64,000 bases of DNA, from contig NZ_JAKFIA010000001.1 of NCBI RefSeq assembly GCF_022569295.1, positions 697,001 through 761,000 of the forward strand. The letters are read 5' to 3'. The translations under genes and the position numbers were made by a program. This document shows positions 42,100 through 50,897 of this stretch, piece by piece (positions within the stretch are counted from its first letter, which is position 1; the number at the start of each line of letters is the position of its first letter). Origin of the DNA: Pedomonas mirosovicensis. GTDB lineage: Bacteria > Pseudomonadota > Alphaproteobacteria > Sphingomonadales > Sphingomonadaceae. The notes below the pieces were generated by a model that had not been told where the DNA came from, did no database searches, and saw only the letters and a program-made list of their open reading frames with translations.

Positions 42100-43440
42100 A
42101 TGTCCCAGTTTGATTACGATCTTTTCGTCATCGGTGCCGGTTCGGGCGGCGTCCGCGCGGCGCGGATTGCCAGCGCGCACGGCGCGAAGGTGGCGATCGC
42201 CGAGGAGTACCGCGTCGGCGGGACCTGCGTGATTCGCGGCTGCGTGCCGAAGAAGCTGTTCGTCTACGCCTCCCACTACGCCGAGGAGCTGGAGGACGCG
42301 GCCAGCTTCGGCTGGACCGTCGAGGGCGCGCGCTTCGACTGGCCGACCCTGCGCGACAACGTGCAAAGGGAAGTCTCCCGCCTTCAGGGGCTTTATGGGC
42401 AGACGCTCGCCAAGGCGGGCGTAAGCGTCTACGACGCCCGCGCCACGTTCCTCGACCCGCACACGCTGGACGTGGGCGGCCAGCGGGTGACGGCGCGCAA
42501 GATTCTGGTGGCGACCGGGGCCACGCCGGTCATCCCCGATTTTCCGGGGGCGGATCTGGGTTTCACCTCCAATGAGGCGTTCCATCTGGAGCGACTCCCT
42601 AAGCGCATTCTCATTTACGGCGGCGGCTACATCGCCACCGAGTTCGCGGGCATCTTCCACGGTCTTGGCGTCGAGGTGACGCAGGCGTTCCGGGGCGTGA
42701 CGATCCTGCGCGGCTGGGACGAGGAGCTGCGGACGCGGCTTCAGGATATCTACGTGCAGAAGGGCATCCACATGCGCGGCGGCGCGTCCATCGCCCGGCT
42801 GGACAGGGATGGGGATGTCATCCGCGCCACCATGACCGACGGCGCGGTGATCGAGACGGATGCGGTGATGTACGCCATCGGTCGCCGTCCCAATATCGAC
42901 GGGCTTGGGCTGGACAAGGCGAACGTCAAGACGCGCGAGAACGGGGCGATTCTTGTCGATGCCAACTCCCAGACCAGCTGCGCCCACATTTATGCCGTGG
43001 GCGACGTGACCGACAGAATCCAGCTCACCCCCGTCGCGATCAAGGAAGGTCATGCGTTTTCTGATACAGTGTTCGGCGGCAAGCACTGGACGGCGGACCA
43101 CACCCGTGTCCCCTCGGCCGTGTTCAGCCAGCCGCCGCTGGCCAGCGTTGGACTCGACGAAGATACTGCCCAAAAAGAGGGGCACGAAATACGGGTCTTC
43201 CGTTCCGAGTTCCGTCCGATGAAATTCACTCTGGCGGGACGGCAGGAGCGGACGCTGTGCAAGCTGGTGGTCGACGTGAAGACCGACCGGGTGCTGGGCG
43301 CCCACATGCTGGGGCCGGATGCGCCTGAAATCATTCAGGCTGTCGCCATTGCCGTGAAGCTGGGGGCGACGAAGGCCCAGTTCGACCAGACGGTCGCGGT
43401 TCACCCGACGGCGGCCGAGGAATTTGTCCTCATGCGTTGA
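42100..43440 (+). CDS. gor: glutathione-disulfide reductase
   Basis: 446 residues. The FAD-binding N-terminus is DLFVIGAGSGGVRAARIA, the redox disulfide GGTCVIRGCVPKKLFVYAS (C-x4-C), an NAD(P)-binding GGGYIATEFAG and the C-terminal dimer motif VAVHPTAAEEFV with the catalytic His-Glu. These mark glutathione reductase rather than lipoamide or mercuric reductase. It reduces GSSG with NADPH in the cytoplasm. RBS GCAGGA before ATG. Confidence 0.95.
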   Translation: MSQFDYDLFVIGAGSGGVRAARIASAHGAKVAIAEEYRVGGTCVIRGCVPKKLFVYASHYAEELEDAASFGWTVEGARFDWPTLRDNVQREVSRLQGLYGQTLAKAGVSVYDARATFLDPHTLDVGGQRVTARKILVATGATPVIPDFPGADLGFTSNEAFHLERLPKRILIYGGGYIATEFAGIFHGLGVEVTQAFRGVTILRGWDEELRTRLQDIYVQKGIHMRGGASIARLDRDGDVIRATMTDGAVIETDAVMYAIGRRPNIDGLGLDKANVKTRENGAILVDANSQTSCAHIYAVGDVTDRIQLTPVAIKEGHAFSDTVFGGKHWTADHTRVPSAVFSQPPLASVGLDEDTAQKEGHEIRVFRSEFRPMKFTLAGRQERTLCKLVVDVKTDRVLGAHMLGPDAPEIIQAVAIAVKLGATKAQFDQTVAVHPTAAEEFVLMR

Positions 43441-43544
43441 GGCTTGCCATTGGCGCGCAAGCAACGCATTAACCGAATATCCGGCGTGCCGGATCTGTAA
43501 GAATATTGCCCAAGGTTGCGGGCGGAAGAAAGGCAAGGTGCATC

Positions 43545-44927
43545 ATGGCTGAGATGGGAACGTCCACCCCCTGGACCCCGGACAGCTGGCGGAGCTTTGA
43601 GGCCCGCCAGATGCCGACCTATAACGACCCGCAGGCGCTGGCGGACGTGGAGAAGGAGCTGCAATCCTATCCGCCGCTGGTGTTCGCGGGCGAGGCGCGC
43701 CGCCTGAAGGAAGAGCTGGCGGACGTGGCCGCCGGCCGCGCTTTCCTGCTCCAGGGCGGCGACTGCGCGGAAAGCTTCGCCGAGTTCCATCCGAACAACA
43801 TTCGCGACACGTTCCGCGTGCTGCTGCAGATGGCGGTGGTGCTCACTTTTGCCGGCCGCATGCCGGTGGTGAAGGTGGGGCGCATGGCGGGCCAGTTCGC
43901 CAAGCCGCGCTCCGAACCGCTGGAGACCATCGGTGGCGTCAGCCTGCCGAGCTACCGGGGCGATATCGTCAACGACATCCACTTCAACCCGGAATCGCGC
44001 GAGCCGGATCCCAAGCGCATGCTGCGCGCCTACATGCAGGCGGCGGCCACGCTCAACCTGCTGCGCGCCTTCGCCCAGGGCGGCTACGCCAACCTGCACC
44101 AGGTGCACAAGTGGACGCTGGATTTCGTCGGCTCCTCGCCCGTCACCAAGCGCTACCGCGAACTGGCGGACCGGATCGGCGAGGCGCTCGCCTTCATGGA
44201 GGCCTGCGGCGTCAACCCGGAAAGCGCGCCCCAGTTGCAGGGCACCAACTTCTACACCAGCCACGAGGCGCTGCTGCTGGGCTATGAGCAGTCCATGACC
44301 CGGCAGGATTCGCTGACCGGCCAATGGTACGATACCTCGGCCCACATGCTGTGGATCGGCGATCGTACCCGCTTCCCCGGCTCGGCCCACGTGGAGTTCA
44401 TGCGCGGCATCGGCAACCCCATCGGCATGAAGGTGGGCCCGTCGATCGATACGGACATGCTGCTGCGCCTCATCGACACGCTGAACCCGAACAACGAGCC
44501 CGGCCGCCTCACCCTCATCGCCCGCTATGGCGCGGAGAAGATCGAGGCGCACCTGCCCCAGCTGGTGCGGGCGGTGAAGAAGGAAGGCCGCAGCGTCATC
44601 TGGTCGTGCGACCCGATGCACGGCAATACCGTCAAGACCGGCACCGGCTACAAGACCCGGCCGTTCGACCGCATCCTCTCCGAGGTGCGCTCGTTCTTCG
44701 CCATCCACCGGGCCGAGGGCACGCATGCGGGCGGCATCCACACGGAGATGACCGGCCAGAACGTGACCGAGTGCACGGGTGGCGCGATCGCCGTGACCGA
44801 CGAGACCCTGGGCGATCGCTACCACACCCATTGCGACCCGCGCCTCAACGCGGCGCAGGCGCTGGAGCTGGCGTTCCTCATCGCCGAGGGGCTGCAGCAG
44901 GAACTGGCGGGCCGCGCAGCCGCGTAA
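43545..44927 (+). CDS. class II 3-deoxy-7-phosphoheptulonate (DAHP) synthase
   Basis: 460 residues from ATG 43545 (AAGGTG upstream; the frame is open to 43506). Motifs of the plant/actinobacterial class II enzyme are clear: [69 protein letters not shown] and [14 protein letters not shown]. It condenses PEP and erythrose-4-phosphate, the first shikimate step. Full length. It follows gor with a 104-base gap. Confidence 0.97.
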   Translation: MAEMGTSTPWTPDSWRSFEARQMPTYNDPQALADVEKELQSYPPLVFAGEARRLKEELADVAAGRAFLLQGGDCAESFAEFHPNNIRDTFRVLLQMAVVLTFAGRMPVVKVGRMAGQFAKPRSEPLETIGGVSLPSYRGDIVNDIHFNPESREPDPKRMLRAYMQAAATLNLLRAFAQGGYANLHQVHKWTLDFVGSSPVTKRYRELADRIGEALAFMEACGVNPESAPQLQGTNFYTSHEALLLGYEQSMTRQDSLTGQWYDTSAHMLWIGDRTRFPGSAHVEFMRGIGNPIGMKVGPSIDTDMLLRLIDTLNPNNEPGRLTLIARYGAEKIEAHLPQLVRAVKKEGRSVIWSCDPMHGNTVKTGTGYKTRPFDRILSEVRSFFAIHRAEGTHAGGIHTEMTGQNVTECTGGAIAVTDETLGDRYHTHCDPRLNAAQALELAFLIAEGLQQELAGRAAA

Positions 44928-44944
44928 CGTTCCGCGAGAACACC

Positions 44945-44972
44945 GGCGGGATGGGGCAATGCCCGTCCCGCC
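44945..44972 (+). terminator. hairpin after the DAHP synthase gene
   Basis: GGCGGGA/TCCCGCC forms a 7-bp outer stem with an inner GGGC-AAT-GCCC hairpin, 18 bases after the stop. No T-run follows. Confidence 0.45.
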
Positions 44973-45079
44973 AAATTCCCACCTTGCCGTTGCGGGCGTA
45001 AGCCCGTCTGGCGCGTTACATCAAAGCCCTGGCGGAGGTGCGCTCCCAGGGCTTGATGCGAGCTGCCCGGCGAGGACCC

Positions 45080-46171
45080 ATGCAGGCATTCCTTCAGGCA
45101 ATCGGCGTGGCCGTGCTGGCGCTGGACCGCGGGGCGGACGGGCGTATCCGGCTCATCGGCGCGAATGATCATGCCTGCCGTCTGCTGGGGTTGAATCTCG
45201 CGGCGGTTTTCGGCCAGCCCGTTGCCCGCTGCCTGCCCCGGTCCCTGGCGGCCGAGGTTGAGCGCGCCGTGGCGCAGTGTCTTGATGGCGGGCTGGAAGA
45301 CATGGTTTCCGAGCACTGCATGGCGTTGCCCGAAGGCAGGCGGCGGCTGCGGATCAGCCACCGGTCCGTTGCCGGCGGGGCGGGGGATGGCCGGTGCGTC
45401 ATCAGCACCGTGACCGCCGTGGAGCAGGAGACGCCGGAGGCCGGCACGGCGATGGGCGACCCGGCGTGCGGCAACGCCTGCCAGCACCTGCACAGGATGG
45501 AGGTGCTGGGCCGTTTGGCGTCCGGCTGCGGTCACGCCCTCAACAATCACCTGCAACCGATCCTGACATTCTCCCGCCATATGCGGGAGGACACGCCGCC
45601 CGAGACGCGCCAGCAGTATCTCAATTTCATCTACGAAGCGGCGTTGCAGATCCGCGACGTCATGGAAACGGCCCAGGCAATCGCGCGGACCGGCCGGGAG
45701 GCGGATGGCGTTCCGGTCGTCGTGCCGGTGGCCGGCCTGCTGCGGGACGTGGCGCGGGCGGCCTGCCTCATCCTGCCGCCGCAGGTGGCGGTGCGCGTGG
45801 AGGCGGACCCGCCGGAGGGCCGGATCATGGCTTGCCGGGCGGAGTTGGCGCAGGCGCTTCTGGCCCTCGTGCTCGAGGCAGCCGAGGACATCAGCGGAAA
45901 GGGAGAGGTGCTGCTGGGCGCAGGCCGGGCAGGGGGCCGGCATGCGGGGGTTCTGGAGATTGCAATTGCAACGGCGCAAAGCAGCGCGCCGGATGAGCCT
46001 GAGCAGGCGATGCGGATTCTACGGATGCCAGAGCCTGCGCGCCATGCCGTCATCCGGACCATGCTGGTCCGGTGGGGCGGCAGGCTTTCCGTCACCTCCT
46101 GCGCGCCAGGGACCGCCAGGATACGGATATCCCTGCCCGAGGCGGCGGAGCGCCCGGTGCCTGCCTTCTGA
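45080..46171 (+). CDS. PAS domain protein with degenerate histidine-kinase core
   Basis: 363 residues from ATG 45080 (GAGGA upstream; in-frame starts exist at 45038 and 45056). An N-terminal PAS-like fold (AIGVAVLALDRGADGRIRLIGANDHACRLLGL) precedes a HisKA-like helix pair (HRMEVLGRLASGCGHALNNHLQPILTFSRHM), with a plausible phospho-accepting His in GHALNN. The ATPase half is weak: the N-box reads ALLALVLEAAEDISG without Asn, and the usual G-boxes are not evident, though a late RISLPEA-like end remains. It may be a phosphotransfer or inactive kinase. No response regulator is nearby. A 9-bp inverted repeat (45024-45054) lies just upstream. Confidence 0.6.
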   Translation: MQAFLQAIGVAVLALDRGADGRIRLIGANDHACRLLGLNLAAVFGQPVARCLPRSLAAEVERAVAQCLDGGLEDMVSEHCMALPEGRRRLRISHRSVAGGAGDGRCVISTVTAVEQETPEAGTAMGDPACGNACQHLHRMEVLGRLASGCGHALNNHLQPILTFSRHMREDTPPETRQQYLNFIYEAALQIRDVMETAQAIARTGREADGVPVVVPVAGLLRDVARAACLILPPQVAVRVEADPPEGRIMACRAELAQALLALVLEAAEDISGKGEVLLGAGRAGGRHAGVLEIAIATAQSSAPDEPEQAMRILRMPEPARHAVIRTMLVRWGGRLSVTSCAPGTARIRISLPEAAERPVPAF

Positions 46172-46201
46172 AAGCGCCCGCCGGATTGAGAGCCGCGTTG
46201 A

Positions 46202-46684
46202 TCAGTGCTCGTCGGCCGCCTTCATCTGCTTTTGCAAGTAGTTCTCCAGGCCCACGGTGCGGATGAGGCCCAGCTGGGTCTCGATGAAGTCGACGTGCTC
46301 CTCCTCGGAGGCAAGGATGTCTTCCAGCAGCTCGCGGCTCACATAGTCCTGGATGGATTCGCAGTAGGCGATGGCGGTGCGCAGGTCGAGCATCGCCTCC
46401 ATCTCCACCGCGAGGTCCGCTTCCAGGATCTCGGGTACGGTCTCGCCGATCCGCAGGCGGTTCAGGGTCTGGAGGTTGGGCAGGCCATCGAGGAACAGGA
46501 TCCGCTTGGTCAGGCGGTCCGCGTGCTTCATCTCGTCGATGGATTCCTTGTATTCATAGTCGCCCAGCCGATCGAGGCCCCAGTTCTGCAGCATCCGGGC
46601 ATGAAGGAAATACTGGTTGATGGCAGTCAGCTCGTTCTTGAGGATCTTGTTCAGGTGCTTGATGACCTCGGGATCGCCCTTCAT
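46202..46684 (-). CDS. bfr: bacterioferritin
   Basis: 160 residues from ATG 46684 (AAGGAG six bases upstream; a TTG two codons earlier is in frame). Ferroxidase and haem-binding features are present: [36 protein letters not shown] with the haem-ligand Met, and [14 protein letters not shown]. It stores iron as a 24-mer cage with haem between subunits. The bfd gene is 170 bases upstream on the same strand. Confidence 0.97.
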   Translation of the reverse strand: MKGDPEVIKHLNKILKNELTAINQYFLHARMLQNWGLDRLGDYEYKESIDEMKHADRLTKRILFLDGLPNLQTLNRLRIGETVPEILEADLAVEMEAMLDLRTAIAYCESIQDYVSRELLEDILASEEEHVDFIETQLGLIRTVGLENYLQKQMKAADEH

Positions 46685-46792
46685 CTTCAACTCCTTCCGA
46701 CGAATCTGCCATCATGGCTGAAAAAACACGGGAATATACGCAGCCACTCTAACACCAAAAGGATCGTGAAGGAGAGTGGAAATCAGGGCGCG

Positions 46793-46822
46793 CCAAAAGG
46801 CCAGGCCGCCGGCAGGGGCGGC
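46793..46822 (-). terminator. terminator-like hairpin between bfd and bfr
   Basis: On the minus strand GCCGCC-6-GGCGGC is followed by CTGGCCTTTT, 34 bases after the bfd stop. The stem is short but the T-rich tail is on the correct side. Confidence 0.4.
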
Positions 46823-46855
46823 TGGTTCATGCTCGGCGGGTGGCCCGGCGCGGTT

Positions 46856-47050
46856 CTATTCCGCCGGCCAGGTGGGCTGGCCCACCTTGTGCTCTTCCGT
46901 GATGACCGAGCGTGCGAAGCTGGCGCACTGGCCGCATTCGAAGCGGCATCCGAGATGGGCATAGACCGCGTTGGGCCGCTGCTCGCCAGACGTGCGCGCG
47001 GCGGCGCGGACATCCGCTTCTCGTAATCCATTGCAAATGCAAACGTACAT
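46856..47050 (-). CDS. bfd: bacterioferritin-associated ferredoxin (2Fe-2S)
   Basis: 64 residues. MYVCICNGLREADVR and the later HLGCRFECGQCASFAR give the four cysteines (C-x-C ... C-x2-C plus an extra Cys) of the BFD fold. Bfd reduces the haem of bacterioferritin to release stored iron. Pairing with bfr just downstream supports the call. The 239-base divergent gap to the M20 gene showed no clear Fur or Irr box. Confidence 0.92.
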   Translation of the reverse strand: MYVCICNGLREADVRAAARTSGEQRPNAVYAHLGCRFECGQCASFARSVITEEHKVGQPTWPAE

Positions 47051-47289
47051 GCGCCGAACCCGAAAGCCAGTTTTACGGTGGCTTTTGGGTAACTGATTAT
47101 GCGAATGAGTGTCAACAACGTCTTCGATGATTTGCGGCGAACCGTGCGGGCACGCCTCGTCGCAGGCAGGGTTCCGCGCCGTCAGCGGCCGATCGCCCGC
47201 GCAATACGGCCTTGAGGCCGAACGCGTTCTTCTTGCCCATCGCCGGGGGATGGCGGATAAACCAACCAGTGTCGTTAAGGGGGCAAACC

Positions 47290-48600
47290 ATGCGTCTTCT
47301 GGTCACCAGCCTTGCAGCCATGCTCGTCGCCATGCCGGCGTGCGCCGATTCCCTGCGGAATGCGGTCTTGGCCGACCTGCCCTATGTGCAAAGTCTCTAC
47401 ATCGAGCTGCACAAGGCGCCGGAGCTGTCGTTTCACGAAACCCGCTCGTCGGCGCGCATGGCCGAGGAGTTGAAGAAGGCCGGCTTTACCGAGGTGACGA
47501 CGGGCGTGGGCGGCCATGGCGTCGTTGGCGTGCTCCGCAACGGCGAGGGGCCGACGCTCCTGATCCGCGCCGATATGGACGCGTTGCCGGTCAAGGAACA
47601 GACCGGCCTGCCCTATGCCTCCACGGTGACGACGAAGGATGACTCGGGCGCGCAAGTGCCGGTGATGCACGCCTGCGGCCATGATATCCACATGAGCGCC
47701 TGGGTAGGCGCGGCCCGCCGCCTTGCCGCCCTCAAGGACCAGTGGAAGGGCACGCTGGTGATGGTCGCCCAGCCCGCGGAGGAGCGCGGCGGCGGCGCCA
47801 AGGCCATGCTGGACGACGGGCTTTACGCGCGCTTTCCCAAGCCGGACCACGTGATCGCCCTGCATGTGAACGCCGGGCTGCCGGCCGGGTCGGTGGGCGT
47901 TCATTCGGGCTTCGCCATGGCCAATGTGGACTCGGTCGACGTGACGGTGCGCGGCATCGGCGGCCACGGGGCTTACCCGCAGACGACGCGCGACCCGGTG
48001 GTGCTGGCGGCGCACATCGTCACGGCGCTGCAAACGCTGGTCAGCCGCAACACCGACCCGTCCGAGCCAGCGGTGGTGACGGTCGGCTCCATTCACGGCG
48101 GCACCAAGCACAACATCATTCCCGATACGGTGAAGCTGCAGCTGACCGTGCGCTCCTACACCGACGAGGTGCGCGAGAATCTGCTCTCCGGCATCAAGCG
48201 GGTTGCCGAAGGGGAGGCGATCGCCTTTGGCCTGCCGCAGGACCTGCTGCCGGTGGTCGAGGTGAAGGATGAATACACCCCGGCCGTCTTCAACACCGAG
48301 GCGCAGAGCGCCCGGCTGGCCGGCGTGTTCAAGGCTCGCTTCGGCGAAAATCGGGTGGTGGAGACCCAGCCGGTTATGGGCGGCGAGGATTTTGCCCGCT
48401 ATTACCGGGCCGATCGCTCGTTGGAGAGCACGCTGTTCTGGCTGGGCGCCGTAAAGCGCGCCACCTGGGAAGAGGCGCAGAAATCCGGCAAGCCCTTGCC
48501 GTCCCTGCATTCGCCGTTCTTCGCGCCCGATCCGCAGCCGACCCTTGCCACGGGTATCGAGGCGATGACGGCGGCGGCCCTTTCGGTCCTCGGCCGGTAA
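47290..48600 (+). CDS. secreted M20 family amidohydrolase
   Basis: 436 residues from ATG 47290; the frame is open upstream but without support. A signal peptide (RLLVTSLAAMLVAMPACA) is followed by the M20D amidohydrolase pattern: ELHKAPELSFHETRSSA, RADMDALPVKEQTGLPYAS, HACGHDIHMSAW, QPAEERGGGAKAML, GSIHGGTKHNIIPD and GGEDFARY. Metal ligands (His-Asp, Glu-Glu) are intact. The family hydrolyses N-acyl amino acids or related amides; export to the periplasm suggests peptide or N-acyl compound scavenging. The ACA motif could also be a lipobox. Confidence 0.9.
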   Translation: MRLLVTSLAAMLVAMPACADSLRNAVLADLPYVQSLYIELHKAPELSFHETRSSARMAEELKKAGFTEVTTGVGGHGVVGVLRNGEGPTLLIRADMDALPVKEQTGLPYASTVTTKDDSGAQVPVMHACGHDIHMSAWVGAARRLAALKDQWKGTLVMVAQPAEERGGGAKAMLDDGLYARFPKPDHVIALHVNAGLPAGSVGVHSGFAMANVDSVDVTVRGIGGHGAYPQTTRDPVVLAAHIVTALQTLVSRNTDPSEPAVVTVGSIHGGTKHNIIPDTVKLQLTVRSYTDEVRENLLSGIKRVAEGEAIAFGLPQDLLPVVEVKDEYTPAVFNTEAQSARLAGVFKARFGENRVVETQPVMGGEDFARYYRADRSLESTLFWLGAVKRATWEEAQKSGKPLPSLHSPFFAPDPQPTLATGIEAMTAAALSVLGR

Positions 48601-48732
48601 GGGCAGGCGCGCAAGCCGCGCAATCATGGACGGCGGATCTGCCGGTTAGTCCAATGAAAAGAGTCGGGACTCTTTACAGTTCCGATACGATTACTGGTGT
48701 CTGAATCGCTGGTGTCGGCGGAAATCCGCCAC

Positions 48733-48748
48733 TGGCATAGCTATTGCT
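48733..48748 (+). promoter_or_regulatory. sigma-54 (RpoN) promoter before the PEP-CTERM gene
   Basis: TGGCATAGCTATTGCT agrees with TGGCACG-N4-TTGCW except for two bases after TGGCA; GG and GC are exactly 12 bases apart. The predicted start near 48759 leaves a leader of about 42 bases to ATG 48801. XrtA-linked regulation by RpoN with PrsK/PrsR is known in other bacteria; neither of those genes is in this window. Confidence 0.65.
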
Positions 48749-48800
48749 TAGCTTACCCAGCAATAGCGAATCGCGCCCGGGAGGGACGAGGAGGGACGAC

Positions 48801-49413
48801 ATGTCGTCAGGATGGACCAAGCTGGCCGGTACGGCCGTGTTTGCAGCGTGCGCTTACCTGTTGGCGGCGCCGGAAGCCGGCGCCGTTGCGTACCGTTGCA
48901 TTTCCGGTAGCGGCGGCACGGGCAGCGCGGCGCTTGATCTGGTCCACGATGGCTGCGTTGCTTCCAAGGGGGGACCCCTTCGGCGTCTACAGCCCGCCGG
49001 GCGGCGACAGCGAGCAGGCTGTCGAGGAGGCGATCCAGAGGGCAACCAACGAGGCCGTGGACATTTCCCTGTTCGGCAAGTGGGAAGGGGATAGCAGCCT
49101 CATCGACATCACGCCGATCAAGGTCAAGGGCGACGGGGGCATCCTGACCGGCGAATGGCAGGTGCTGTCCGATGATGTCTTCGTGAAGTACATCACCGTC
49201 AAGGCCGGCACCTCCTACGTCCTTTACGAGCTGGACGGAATCGGCGCCCAATCCGGCACCTTCTCGACTGCGGCCCTCAAGAACAAGGGCGTCTCGCACA
49301 TCAGCTTCTGGCTGTCCTCCCGAGAGGTGGAAGTGCCTGAGCCCGCCTCGATCGGCCTGCTGGGCGGCGGGCTGCTCGCTCTTGGCGCCCTGGCGCGCCG
49401 CAAGCGGGCCTAA
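48801..49413 (+). pseudogene. PEP-CTERM sorting domain protein, frameshifted
   Basis: ATG 48801 follows GAGGAGGGA. The first frame gives a signal peptide (SSGWTKLAGTAVFAACAYLL... AAPEAGA) and reads to VASKG. The rest (DPFGVYSPPGGDSEQAVEEA onward) is in another frame and ends in VPEPASIGLLGGGLLALGAL followed by RRKRA, a textbook PEP-CTERM tail (motif, helix, basic cluster). The break is the run of six G at 48968-48973; with five G the protein is 203 residues. Without repair the XrtA signal would be lost. It is the only PEP-CTERM protein seen in the window and is the likely substrate class of xrtA. Confidence 0.85.
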
Positions 49414-49455
49414 CGGTAACGCCAGCGTCGGCCTCCCTGGCAGGAACGACTCTGG

Positions 49456-49481
49456 GCGGCGGTCTCGAAAGGGGCCGCCGC
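49456..49481 (+). terminator. terminator after the PEP-CTERM gene
   Basis: GCGGCGG and CCGCCGC form a 7-bp stem with a 12-base loop, followed by TTTGCGTTT. Confidence 0.5.
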
Positions 49482-49644
49482 TTTGCGTTTCAGAAAGAGA
49501 CCGGCGGCTGATTCGCGCCGGCGGATCAATCGTCCCGTCTGTTGCGTTGAACCGAGGGAATGGCCTTGCAATGTGATATTGAAAGTAATTCGCAATTTCA
49601 CTATATGTGAGATGTCATTCCCCTTGTGACATGTGGAGTTCCGT

Positions 49645-49875
49645 ATGAAACGCGACCTTGCCAAGACCCTGAGCTTTCTCATGCTGCATTTCATGGTTGG
49701 CTTCTCGGTCGCCTATGCCTTTACCGGACAGATCGGCGTCTCCAGCGCCATCGCTCTTGTGGAGCCGATGGCCAACGCGGTCGTGTTCTTCTTCCACGAG
49801 CGCGCCTGGCGGCGTGCGGGCGTGCGGGCCGATTCCCGGTCCGACTCGGGAGGCACGCTGGCTTTCCACTGCTGA
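49645..49875 (+). CDS. DUF2061 family membrane protein
   Basis: 76 residues from ATG 49645 (GGAG six bases upstream; a GTG at 49633 is in frame). RDLAKTLSFLMLHFMVGFSVAYAFTGQIGVSSAIALVEP, then NAVVFFFHERAW, is characteristic of DUF2061: two membrane helices with an aromatic FHERAW end. Function is unknown. The last 15 residues are polar and lineage-specific. Confidence 0.88.
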   Translation: MKRDLAKTLSFLMLHFMVGFSVAYAFTGQIGVSSAIALVEPMANAVVFFFHERAWRRAGVRADSRSDSGGTLAFHC

Positions 49876-49980
49876 GCCGGGCCGCAAGGCGGCGGCGCTG
49901 TCAGGGGAAGCAGCGCCAGGCCGGGGCACGGAAAGGCGAAAACCGGGCAGGCGGCCCTGCATTTGGGCGCGAAGCGCCCG

Positions 49981-50520
49981 TTATTCCGTCGTTTCCGCTT
50001 CTTTTTCTTCTTCCGTTTCCTCGGGGCGCGCAAAGGGGCTGGAGGATTCAAGCGCCTTGAGGGCGGCGATCTTCGTCAGCTCCGCCGCGCGCAGAATCGC
50101 CTTCTCGACGCGGGGGTAGGTGCCGCACCGGCACAGGTTGGTCATCTGGCGGGCGATGTCTTCCCGTGTCGGCTCAGGGGTTTCCTGGAGCAGAACCGCA
50201 GCCGCCATCAGCATTCCCGACTGACAGTAACCACAGCTCGGCACCTGATGCTCGATCCACGCCTGTTGCAGCGGGTGCTTCCGGTCGGAGGAAAGGCCCT
50301 CGATGGTCAGGACGCGCGCGCCCTCGATGGTGCCGATGGGCGTCTGGCAGGCGCGGGTGGCCACACCCTCCACCTGCACGGTGCAGGCGCCGCACAGCCC
50401 CGCGCCGCAACCGTATTTCGTGCCGGTCAGATTGGCGACATCGCGCAGCACCCAGAGAAGCGGCATCTCCGGGTCGACATCAAATTCGGTCAAGCGTCCG
50501 TTGAGGACGATCTTGGGCAT
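49981..50520 (-). CDS. (2Fe-2S)-binding protein, IorA/xanthine dehydrogenase small-subunit type
   Basis: 179 residues from ATG 50520 (GAGG upstream; an ATG at 50535 is possible). The N-terminal plant-type 2Fe-2S domain has KYGCGAGLCGACTVQVEG, and the second [2Fe-2S] domain has SCGYCQSGMLM and NLCRCGTYPRVEKAI. This is the small subunit of molybdenum hydroxylases such as isoquinoline 1-oxidoreductase. The molybdopterin large subunit is not adjacent. The C-terminal EETEEEKEAE tail is unusually acidic. Confidence 0.88.
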   Translation of the reverse strand: MPKIVLNGRLTEFDVDPEMPLLWVLRDVANLTGTKYGCGAGLCGACTVQVEGVATRACQTPIGTIEGARVLTIEGLSSDRKHPLQQAWIEHQVPSCGYCQSGMLMAAAVLLQETPEPTREDIARQMTNLCRCGTYPRVEKAILRAAELTKIAALKALESSSPFARPEETEEEKEAETTE

Positions 50521-50897
50521 GGGCACCTCGTTCATTCGATGCTTCTTAAAAGCATATTCATGGCGTGGGCGAAAGGCGCAGCGGCACGAAGCGCAACTTC
50601 ATGTCCGCACGGCCCCGAGGCCGCAATGCCGGCGCGGGGACCGGTGCGATAAATGAGGCGCAGCCTTGCGGGCCGCGCGGCGCTTCATGGCCGGAACAAG
50701 GGGCGGAAGGCAGGGCGCGGACCCGGTTCGCCGGGCTGTTGCGCGGGGCGCGGGATTTCCAACGATATCCCGAATTTACAGAATTAGCTTTGATTTCCGT
50801 CAATGCGTCACCTTGGCCGCTTGTCGGGACAGGATCTCCCCCTATAACGCGGGCGATTATGGCCGCCTTCTTGGCGGTGAGTAATGGCGGGGTCACC
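50521..50897 (+). promoter_or_regulatory. divergent regulatory region of the cytochrome oxidase operon with FNR/Anr-like box
   Basis: The 377-base gap has no gene. TTGATTTCCGTCAA at 50790-50803 fits TTGAT-N4-(A/G)TCAA, the FNR/Anr/FixK box. A sigma-70-like pair TTGTCG (50821-50826) and TATAAC (50843-50848) lies downstream; the box centre would be near -58 of a start at about 50855. Oxygen control of the aa3 oxidase operon is inferred, not shown. Confidence 0.5.

Noticed and set aside
47085-47110. Possible Fur-like box (TGATTATGCGAATGAGTG) between bfd and the M20 gene
   Set aside because: No convincing inverted symmetry or agreement with Fur or Irr consensus.
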